In this document: one piece after another, positions 1-7,400 of the stretch
How the letters are laid out: every line of letters begins with the position of its first letter
Numbering within the stretch: the stretch's first letter is position 1
Source: Melioribacteraceae bacterium
Lineage (GTDB): Bacteria; Bacteroidota; Ignavibacteria; Ignavibacteriales; Melioribacteraceae
NCBI GenBank assembly: GCA_015493615.1
Contig: WGCV01000003.1
Coordinates: forward strand, 1-41,508
Direction: 5' to 3'
DNA: 41,508 bases
Notes under the pieces: model-generated
The model's input: only the letters and a program-made list of their open reading frames with translations
Databases searched by the model: none
Told to the model about the DNA's origin: nothing
Made by a program: the position numbers and the translations under genes

Positions 1-125
1 GCTACGTGCATTATTCTTTTGCCGGATGCAAGTCTTAATTGGGATTTGGTGGTTTGTGCATTTACTTTAGCTAACTCGTAGTAAGCCTTCAATGCGCTGA
101 TGTTTGTGTTGACTTTAAAAGCCAT
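1..125 (-). CDS. fliC: Flagellin, N-terminal fragment cut by the window edge
   Basis: The minus strand from the ATG at 123-125 encodes 41 residues beginning MAFKVNTNISALKAYYELAK, followed by a stretch containing LRLASGKRIMHVA. This is the D0/D1 N-terminal helix of flagellin, and it closely matches the flagellin at 3546-4418 (MGFRINTNIDALRAYYQLAR). The rest of the gene lies outside the window. A GGAGGT ribosome-binding site lies just upstream of the ATG, and a near-consensus sigma-28 promoter lies at 203-229. It is therefore a second flagellin paralog with its own late-class promoter, exported through the flagellar type III apparatus to build the filament. Confidence 0.93.
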   Translation of the reverse strand, partial: MAFKVNTNISALKAYYELAKVNAQTTKSQLRLASGKRIMHV

Positions 126-202
126 TGTGTACCTCCGTGTATTTGTTTATGGTTTAAGTCAAGTCTCCCTACTTGACCTTACTATTACTTTTTACACTCA
201 TA

Positions 203-229
203 CTATCGGAACATATTCGGAAAAGTTTA
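203..229 (-). promoter_or_regulatory. Sigma-28 (FliA) promoter of the edge flagellin
   Basis: On the minus strand the sequence reads TAAACTTT (222-229), 11 nt, then TCCGATAG (203-210). The enterobacterial FliA consensus is TAAAGTTT-N11-GCCGATAA. It is correctly placed for the flagellin start at 125, and a second match with the same layout lies at 3076-3102. Confidence 0.85.
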
Positions 230-258
230 GTATGAATTAAAATTCAAAAGAACTTAAA

Positions 259-531
259 TTAACCTGCTATTTCCTTATAGATTTTATCTACAACCTTATT
301 AAGAACAGCTTCGCTATTATAGAAACCGCTGTTAATTTTTTCTTTAACTTCCGACAATTTGGCTTTATCCATCTCTGTCCCTTTTAACTTTTTAGCTGCG
401 GAAGATAATTCTAACTTATCATTAATTTTATTGGACTTTTCTGTAACTTCCGTTGAGACGCTTTTTTTATTTTTGTAAGCGTTTACCAAATTCGGATTTA
501 CATAACCGTTATTGATCCCTTTTACGTCCAC
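259..531 (-). CDS. flgM: FlgM, anti-sigma-28 factor
   Basis: This is a 90-residue protein with the layout of FlgM. The N-terminal half is polar and probably disordered. The C-terminal half carries a KLELSSAAKKL block and then KLSEVKEKINSGFYNSEAV, which matches the conserved sigma-binding helices (V..IR..I..G.Y). FlgM binds FliA in the cytoplasm and is exported through the completed hook-basal body, releasing sigma-28 for filament genes. The start appears to be GTG (529-531) behind a weak AGG. It is the last gene of the fliS-fliD-fliT-like-flgM unit, 7 nt behind its neighbour, and the sigma-28 promoter at 3076-3102 would give negative feedback. Family assignment rests on motif reading. Confidence 0.85.
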   Translation of the reverse strand: MDVKGINNGYVNPNLVNAYKNKKSVSTEVTEKSNKINDKLELSSAAKKLKGTEMDKAKLSEVKEKINSGFYNSEAVLNKVVDKIYKEIAG

Positions 532-538
532 TTTTTAC

Positions 539-865
539 CTATTTATAGTTTATTAATTTCTTTTTATTGTTAATTAAAAATAACTCTTTTTTTAAAGATA
601 TACTTTTTTCACTTTTTTCTGCAATAATATTATCGAACTTTTCTTTTATTACTTTAGCTTTATCGGTTAAAAATTTATTATATTTTTTCAGTTCTTCAAC
701 CCCGAAATTTGATTTCAAAATCTCTCTCTGCTTTGATATATCTTCATAAAGAAAATTTATCCTGCTGATTTTCCCGTTAAAATTTTCATCGTCAATATTA
801 TCAAGAAGAAATAATACTTCCGAAAAATTTTTCTCAATCCTTTTAACTCCTTGTACCGCTTCCAT
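539..865 (-). CDS. Small FliT/FlgN-like putative flagellar chaperone
   Basis: This 108-residue, highly charged, almost wholly helical protein has no membrane segment. Its ATG overlaps the fliD stop (TAATG), and an AGGAGG-like site lies in the last codons of fliD, so translation is coupled. In many bacteria the small gene after fliD and fliS is fliT, the export chaperone of the filament cap, and the size and helical character fit. Sequence similarity to FliT cannot be shown by eye, so the assignment rests on position, length and composition. It could also be a FlgN-type chaperone. Confidence 0.55.
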   Translation of the reverse strand: MEAVQGVKRIEKNFSEVLFLLDNIDDENFNGKISRINFLYEDISKQREILKSNFGVEELKKYNKFLTDKAKVIKEKFDNIIAEKSEKSISLKKELFLINNKKKLINYK

Positions 866-2637
866 TAAAAGAATCCTCCTCCGAATTGCGAATACATTTG
901 CTGGCTCATTAATAACTGCGCTAATTGCTGCTGCAGGGATTCATATTGTTTCCTAAGATTTTCAGCCTGTTTATCAATGCTTGATTGTATTGAATCAACT
1001 CTGTCATTTAAATAGCTTACGTTGTTGTCCAAAGAATTTATTACATCCGCTATCGAGCCGTCGGCGCCTACGTAGGAATCAAGCGAATCGTACAACGAAG
1101 TCGCAACACCGTTTGTGGAATTAAACAAATCCGCAACTTGGTCCGGATGATTCTGCAAAGCAGTTTCAAAAGCGCTCGAATCCGACATTGACAGCCCTGT
1201 GCTCGGGTCGAATGTAATTCCGATTTCCGAAAGGTAGGCATAATTGCCTGAAGTTAAACCGTCAACTTTTCCGATTGCAATATCCTGCAGCTTTTTCATT
1301 AAAGAATAGGCGGTCGAATCGCCCGCAAAAATTCCTCTGCCCGAATCTCCGGAGTAGTAACGATTTTTTATATAGAGATACGAATCATTGAATTTCGAGA
1401 TAAAATCATTTACTTTTGATTTTATCTCGTCAACGTCCTTTCCAACCGTAGCGGTTACGGTAGTGTCCGTACTCTCCATCTTTGCTTTCAGATTAATCGT
1501 CAAATCCGAAACCAAATCCGTGATTGTGTTGGAATCCCGCTGGACTTGAATACCGTTAAATTCCAACACCGAGTTTAAATCGTTGCTTGTCGAACTCGTT
1601 GCGTCGTAGATAAATCCGGCGTCTGTATCAGTGCTTGTAACTGTATGATTACTTAAAATAGTTGATGTAAGACCTACAAAATCAAGAGCGCTTCCCGAAG
1701 CATCGGACATAATTAATCTGTTGTCGTATCCGGAATTTTTAGCCGTAATGGACAACTTGGAATTTCCGGTTGTCGGAGCAAACACGGACGCTGAGGCGAG
1801 CGCATTTGCGGATTTTTCTTTGGTAACATCGATATTCAAATTTGACGAATCAAGCAAAGTTCCGGTATCGTCGGCGGCAGCCATTGTAATATATTGGCTT
1901 TTATCGTTGACCGTAATTTTTAAGCTTACATCCGTGCCGTCGGTAACTTTCTCCGCAGTAACGCCGTCAACATTTGATGAAATTTTACTCACTAAATCCG
2001 AGACCACATCGTCCCACGTATAACCGGTGGAATAATCGTAATCAATGGAAGTCTCTGTTCCGTCTATGTTAATCTTGAAAGTCCCCGAACCGGTATAAGT
2101 ATCGGTAGCGACATGAGCCGTCGATTGGACAACTGCAAAATCGTTATTGATCGCGTCGCTTATCGCATCCATAATGCTGTCGTTTGTCTCGGAGGAAGTA
2201 AGCGTAACGTCAACATTGCTTGTGTAATCGCCGCTTTTAATCTGAATTTTATGCGTTCCTGCCATCGTAGTAACTGCGGTGTCCGAAGCCATGGTATTTG
2301 AAACGGCAATATCGCTTTTGGCAAGCTGATTAACTCTTATCGCGTATGAAGCGGGAGTTGCATTGCTCGAAGCCGTTACCGAGAAAAAGGAATCATCGGA
2401 GAGTTTTGCTGAACTGGTATTAAAAACCGAACTGTCTCCGCTGTATTTCAGCGTATAAGCAATATCTTTCAAACTTGAGAGGGATGTGCTTAAAGAACTC
2501 CACGTTGAAGATAAATTGGAGTATGTATTTATTTTATTTTTCAACGGATAAATCTGGCGCTGCTCCTGCACCGTCTTAAACGACGATACCATTTGATTTA
2601 TTCCGCTTGTTGTCAATATTGAACTTGAGCTAGCCAT
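865..2637 (-). CDS. fliD: FliD, flagellar filament cap protein
   Basis: This 590-residue protein starts MASSSSILTTSGINQMVSSF, a FliD/HAP2 N-terminus (SGID.  ..V). It contains a long Ser/Thr/Asp-rich variable middle and ends with a helical C-terminus with DDRVDSIQSSIDK-like and QLAQLLMSQQMYSQF segments, typical of the C-terminal D0 region. The cap sits at the filament tip and guides flagellin insertion. The start is an ATG with AAAGG about 8 nt upstream. It lies between fliS and a FliT-like gene in one sigma-28 unit. The length is within the usual range for FliD (about 450-650). The middle domain has no cysteines and is beta-rich in appearance, as expected for surface-exposed D2/D3. Confidence 0.92.
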   Translation of the reverse strand: MASSSSILTTSGINQMVSSFKTVQEQRQIYPLKNKINTYSNLSSTWSSLSTSLSSLKDIAYTLKYSGDSSVFNTSSAKLSDDSFFSVTASSNATPASYAIRVNQLAKSDIAVSNTMASDTAVTTMAGTHKIQIKSGDYTSNVDVTLTSSETNDSIMDAISDAINNDFAVVQSTAHVATDTYTGSGTFKINIDGTETSIDYDYSTGYTWDDVVSDLVSKISSNVDGVTAEKVTDGTDVSLKITVNDKSQYITMAAADDTGTLLDSSNLNIDVTKEKSANALASASVFAPTTGNSKLSITAKNSGYDNRLIMSDASGSALDFVGLTSTILSNHTVTSTDTDAGFIYDATSSTSNDLNSVLEFNGIQVQRDSNTITDLVSDLTINLKAKMESTDTTVTATVGKDVDEIKSKVNDFISKFNDSYLYIKNRYYSGDSGRGIFAGDSTAYSLMKKLQDIAIGKVDGLTSGNYAYLSEIGITFDPSTGLSMSDSSAFETALQNHPDQVADLFNSTNGVATSLYDSLDSYVGADGSIADVINSLDNNVSYLNDRVDSIQSSIDKQAENLRKQYESLQQQLAQLLMSQQMYSQFGGGFF

Positions 2638-2647
2638 TGTTAAACCT

Positions 2648-3007
2648 TTAGACCGCTATTGCTTCTTTATTAAATGCCGTAACCCAACTTTCCTTTAAAT
2701 TGGAAAGTATTACATAAACTATTTCGGTATTTCCCTTTATCATCTCGTCCTTGCAGAACATATAAAGGCTGTATAACTCCCGGGCAACTTCAAACTGCAA
2801 ATCCAATCCGCCAAGCAAAACGTCTATCGCTCTATTTGTTTTATTGACATCTCCCTTTTTACAATGCAACAGCGCATAATCATAAGTTTTTAGAAGAAGC
2901 TTTTCCTGCGGAGCTTCCATGATTTCTTTAGTTAAATATGGATTTCCCGCTCGTACGGTAGCGCGACCGCTTTTTCTTTGATATGCATTAGTTTCCGCTG
3001 AATTCAT
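2648..3007 (-). CDS. fliS: FliS, flagellin export chaperone
   Basis: This is a 119-residue helical protein with the FliS pattern: NAYQRKS near the N-terminus, a PQEKLLLKTYDYALLHCK helix, KTNRAIDVLLGGL, and a final helix with two Trp-containing or hydrophobic faces. FliS binds the flagellin C-terminus in the cytoplasm and keeps it unpolymerised until export. It is the first gene after the sigma-28 promoter at 3076-3102 and is followed after 10 nt by fliD, the classical fliS-fliD pairing in reversed order. A paralog at 3159-3527 shares the same helix pattern, so this organism has two FliS-type chaperones in adjacent transcription units. Confidence 0.85.
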   Translation of the reverse strand: MNSAETNAYQRKSGRATVRAGNPYLTKEIMEAPQEKLLLKTYDYALLHCKKGDVNKTNRAIDVLLGGLDLQFEVARELYSLYMFCKDEMIKGNTEIVYVILSNLKESWVTAFNKEAIAV

Positions 3008-3075
3008 TTACAACCTGCTTTTTAATTTTTTATATTTTCTGCAATCCCATTTGAGATATAATATTCACATTCAGA

Positions 3076-3102
3076 TTATCGGAAAAAAAGTAGGAAAGTT
3101 TA
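3076..3102 (-). promoter_or_regulatory. Sigma-28 promoter of the fliS-fliD-fliT-like-flgM unit
   Basis: The minus strand shows TAAACTTT (3095-3102), an 11-nt spacer, then TCCGATAA (3076-3083), only two bases away from the FliA consensus. It lies about 70 nt upstream of the fliS ATG and just beyond the terminator of the preceding flagellin unit. Confidence 0.9.
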
Positions 3103-3116
3103 GTTTTTTCAGGTAA

Positions 3117-3143
3117 GAAAAAACCGCCTCTTTTGGGAGGCGG
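3117..3143 (-). terminator. Rho-independent terminator of the flagellin / FliS-paralog unit
   Basis: A perfect 7-bp GC stem (CCGCCTC/GAGGCGG at 3124-3130 and 3137-3143, 6-nt loop) is followed on the minus strand by a T6 run (3118-3123). It separates the flagellin unit from the next sigma-28 promoter. The plus-strand side also has a T5 run, but no plus-strand gene ends here. Confidence 0.9.
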
Positions 3144-3158
3144 CTTTTTATAGTAGAA

Positions 3159-3527
3159 CTAATTGGCTTTTGCCGCAGGCAAAGAATTAAATAGCGTATC
3201 AAATAATTCCTGCCATGTATCTCTAAGTCCGGTAAGAATTTTCATCGCCATATCGAAGTTACCGCGCCGGACTTGCTCCTGGGCGAATTGGTACAGCTGC
3301 AACAATGACGTGGAAAGCTCGCGAGTTTGTGTATCATCAAAGTTAAGAGCGTTTATCAGCTCGGAAATAGCGCGATTTGTTTTCTCCACATCATGTCTTT
3401 GGCAGTGAGTTATAGCAAAGTCATATACTCTAAACAATAACTCATGAGGAAGCGCGTCCATTATTTCTTTTACGAAATAAGCGTTCGCCTTTTCCTTATT
3501 TCCTTTTGCTAAATTTGTAGCATTCAT
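3159..3527 (-). CDS. Second FliS-type flagellin chaperone
   Basis: This 122-residue protein is paralogous to the FliS at 2648-3007. It shares the blocks NAYFVKEIMDALPHELLFRV, DFAITHCQRHDVEKTNRAI and a C-terminal DTWQELF helix. I place the start at the ATG ending at 3527 because AGGAG lies 7 nt before it; the ATG at 3542 would put that site inside the gene. It follows the main flagellin by fewer than 20 nt and is closed by the terminator at 3117-3143. It probably serves the flagellin encoded just upstream, while the other FliS may serve a different flagellin; that division of labour is inference. Confidence 0.8.
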   Translation of the reverse strand: MNATNLAKGNKEKANAYFVKEIMDALPHELLFRVYDFAITHCQRHDVEKTNRAISELINALNFDDTQTRELSTSLLQLYQFAQEQVRRGNFDMAMKILTGLRDTWQELFDTLFNSLPAAKAN

Positions 3528-3545
3528 TTCGGTTCTCCTCATCTA

Positions 3546-4418
3546 TTATTTAAATAATTGTAAGACCTGTTGTGGAGACATATTCAATTGCGCCAGCATT
3601 GCCGTTGCGGCTTGTCCTAAAATACTGCCTCTTGTAGCTTTCAACTGCTCCATAGCCATATCGGCGTCGAACAATCTGCTTACACTTGCTTCGGCGTTTG
3701 TAATTGCAACGTTCAATGTTTCTTCTTTAATATCCAATCTTTGCGTAAAGTTACCAATACTGCCGAGCGCGTTTGTAACCGCAGCTTTCAAACTTGTTAA
3801 AGCTGTCTGCAATGCAGCGACAGAGCTTGAGCCGGAAGTACACATCAAGGTTGAAGCGGAAACATTTGCAAAACTTCCAAGCGATGCGGAAATCCCGGAG
3901 CCGTAACCGCCGGTTGTACTTCCGGTGCTTGCCAACGAAGAAGCAAAGTTCAGATTAAGAGTATCCGAAGATTCTCCGACCTGAAAAATAAATCCTGACC
4001 CGGCTGTAGAATACAATAATGATGTATTGTTGAACTTGGCGTTTCTAATTGTTTTATCAATTTCTTTACCCAGCGCCTGAATATCGCTTGCAAGCGAAGT
4101 TCTGTCGGCCGTCGGGTTTGTCGAATCGGAAAGCTTTCCGTCAATTTTAACGAGTAAGTCGTTTACCGCGAGCAAAGCTCCTTCGGCTGTTGCCATCATA
4201 TCCTTTGCGGCGCTTACGTTGCCTTTTGCCGCTTTCATTACGGATATTTTTCCTTTCAGCGATGTTCCAACGTTAAATCCGGACGTGTCATCGGCTACAT
4301 GCATGATTTTTTTGCCAGAGGCAAGTCTCAATTGCGCTTGAGTAGTATCTTGATTTACTCTTGCCAATTGGTAGTAGGCTCTTAAAGCATCGATATTTGT
4401 GTTAATACGAAAGCCCAT
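3546..4418 (-). CDS. fliC: Flagellin, short form
   Basis: This is a 290-residue flagellin with intact N-terminal (MGFRINTNIDALRAYYQLAR) and C-terminal (ending ATAMLAQLNMSPQQVLQLF) D0/D1 helices. The central domain is short and Ser/Gly/Thr-rich, from about residue 140 to 190 (runs such as STGSTTGGYGSG), so the D2/D3 domains are largely absent. Such Ser/Thr-rich exposed loops are typical O-glycosylation sites. AAAGGAG lies about 6 nt before the ATG. The gene starts 4 nt behind the triple TPR-glycosyltransferase gene and is followed by a FliS paralog, so modification, filament subunit and chaperone appear to be one unit. Confidence 0.95.
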   Translation of the reverse strand: MGFRINTNIDALRAYYQLARVNQDTTQAQLRLASGKKIMHVADDTSGFNVGTSLKGKISVMKAAKGNVSAAKDMMATAEGALLAVNDLLVKIDGKLSDSTNPTADRTSLASDIQALGKEIDKTIRNAKFNNTSLLYSTAGSGFIFQVGESSDTLNLNFASSLASTGSTTGGYGSGISASLGSFANVSASTLMCTSGSSSVAALQTALTSLKAAVTNALGSIGNFTQRLDIKEETLNVAITNAEASVSRLFDADMAMEQLKATRGSILGQAATAMLAQLNMSPQQVLQLFK

Positions 4419-4421
4419 TTT

Positions 4422-7400
4422 TTAACTCCTTTTTTTGTTATTGGTTATTGTTTGAACTCCATTTCTTGGATTCATTTCTTCTAAAACTTTGTTTATTGCT
4501 CCTTCCCATTCTCCGAAACGGGACTGTCTGAAAATTTTTATCGCAGGGTACCAGATTGTTCTTTCACCGCGTCCCCAACGCCAGTCCGCTTTTTCCGATA
4601 AAAGCAAAAATGTTTTTACATTTAACGCTCCGGCAAGATGAGCTACTGCGGTATCGATGGAGATGAGAAAATCGAGATTTTTCAATATCGCGGCTGTATC
4701 TGAAAAATCTTTTATTGCGGAAGATAAATCAGTAATTCCCATTTCATTCATTTTTGCCGAATCTCTTTCCGCCACTTCTCCGACTTGAAGCGAATAAAAC
4801 TCATATCCGCTTAATCCTACGATTGAGGAGAAATCGCTTAACTCTGCCGAACGGTGAGCGTTGAACAAGGGCGTTTTTCCTTCCCAAACCAACCCGACTT
4901 TTATTTTATCAGTCGAAAAATAATCTTCTCTAAAGGACTTAACTTTGCCGGATTCGACACTTAAGTATGGTTTCTCCATCCGGCAATCGTCAAAATCCGA
5001 CTCCAAATATCGGGGCAAAGATAAAAGCGGCAGATGAAAATCATACTCAATACCGTTATCGTCGAGCGAGGTTCTCGGGACTGACTTTGAAACGCCTTCA
5101 CAGTTCTGCATTAAAGCGGAAAGACTTCCGTGCGTTTGCAAAATCACTTCCGCTCCGGTGTCGGATAGTTTTTTCGCAAATCGCGAAAACTGAATTGTAT
5201 CGCCGTATCCCTGCTCATCGTAAATGAGAATCTTCTTTCCTTCAAGCGGCACGCCGTTAAGTTCAGGCTTTGAAAAATAACGCTTAAGATAATCAGGCAA
5301 TTTTCTCCGCCATTCGTAAAACTTAAATCCATCCTTGTAATTCCCCGAAGCAAAAAGGATCAGACTTTTATTAAAGTTTGCGCGTACGTTTTCCGGCTCC
5401 CTTTTAAGCAATTTATCAATTACTTCAAGAGCTTCCTTATCTTTACCAAGCGTGGAAAGAGTATTGGCAAGATTAATTTCCGCATCCGAGTATTCCGGCT
5501 TTATCGATAATGCGCGCTTAAACAAATCTGCCGCTTCTGTAAACCTTCCCGTCGCATCTACAATAATTCCGAGATTATTATATGCGTTGAAATTTTCAGG
5601 CGAAGCTTCCACCGAAATCCTCAGCAATTTTTCAGCCTCTTTGTACTTGCCTAAATCTTTTAAGGCAACGGCGGCGTTATTAATTGCATTCAGATTTGCC
5701 GGATTGCTCCGTAAAACTTTTCCGTAATATCCGAGAGCTTCCTCGTTTTTCTCGAGATTTTGTTTAACAAAACCTGCTTTAAAATTAAACTCTTCTTCGT
5801 TTTCGTACTCTTCGGAGTATCTGTCCAATAATTTTTCAGCTTCCTTGTATTTTCCCGTAACGAGCAAATCTTCGGCGCTTTGCAGCAGTTTAGTCACTGG
5901 AATAACATCCGCCTCTTTAGTCTTCAATAAATTCTCCAGTTCCGAAGAAACTCTGTCGATTAAATTATCCCAATCTCCTTCTTCAATCTGACGGAATAAC
6001 TTCACGCTCGGATACCAATATGAGTTTTCACCTTCAAACGTCCAACGCCAATCGCAGTACTTGGGAAGCAGAACCCAAACGGGAATTTTCTGCGAAGCCG
6101 CTATGTGAAGAATTGAAGAATCAATCGAAATAACAAGATCCATCGCTTTAACTATCGAGGCAATATTCCATAGAGATTCATTAATGATTTTTACATTCTC
6201 AAAATTTTCATCAATTTTTTTTATTAATTTTTCATCCCGTCCCTTTTCAATGAGATAAAAATCAGCTTTTGTATTGGCAAACAATTTTTTCAGCGAATCA
6301 AAGTCAACCGAACGCTGTTTATTCGTCGGAGTTTTTGAATCGGTATGCCACATTATCGCAATATTTAATTTTTCCCGATCAAGTTTCTCCTTCCATTCTC
6401 TGACTATTTTTTCATCGGCGGCAAATAAATTCTGTGGCAATGCAAAATCTTCTTCTTTTTCAAGTCCGAGGATTTTCGGCAGTTTCATAATAGAGCAGGA
6501 AAAATCATAATTTTGTTCTTTCTCCAGGACGACCTTATCAACACAATTTAAGTTCTCAAAAAAGGGCACTAATCCGGGAGTTGTTCCAACCGTTATACTC
6601 AGTCCTTTCTCTTTTACTTTGGGCAAAAATCTCATAAACTGAATTGAATCCCCCAATCCCTGTTCGGTGTAAATTAATATCTTTTTGCCCGACGCTTCAG
6701 TTCCATCCCACTCACGAACCGGATTTTCCAAATCACTGACGCTTCTAATCGCCCAATCATATTCTCGGAAACCGTTCTTGAAATCTTTCCGCGCCAAATA
6801 TGCGAAACTTTTCCCCACATGCGCGGCAATCAGATTTTCCAACTCAATAGCTTTATCAAAATATTTTACAGCTTCGTCAAACCTTTTCAAAAAATAGAGC
6901 GTGTTAGCGTAATTGATATAATAGCCGGCGACAACTTCATACTTCAATAACTTTCTTAAGTACTTTTCCGATTCTTCATATTTGCCGAGACTTTGAAGCG
7001 AAAGAGCAAGTTTATTGAGTATTTCAGGAGTTTCTTTTATTTCCAGACTTACCTTGCAATATTCAATTGCTTTTCCGAAATCTTTTTTTGAAAAATATAT
7101 TTCGGAGAGCATTTCAATTGCGTCAAAACTTCCGGAATTAATTTGCAGCAGACTTTTCAAAAACTTCTCTGCGGAGTCAAACTGTTTCCGCTTGTATTCC
7201 AGGGTTCCCGCCATTAAAAGCGCCGCTTCGTCATTAGGAGATTTATCCAGATATCTTTCAAAATAAATTAACGCCTGGTCGAAATTTCCTTTTTCGTAAG
7301 CGTCAACACCGTAAAGTTTCAGCAAAACCAATTCCTGTTCCAATTCTCTTTGAGATTTCTCCGCCGTCTTACTCAACTTGTTGCTGATTCTCTCAAAAAC

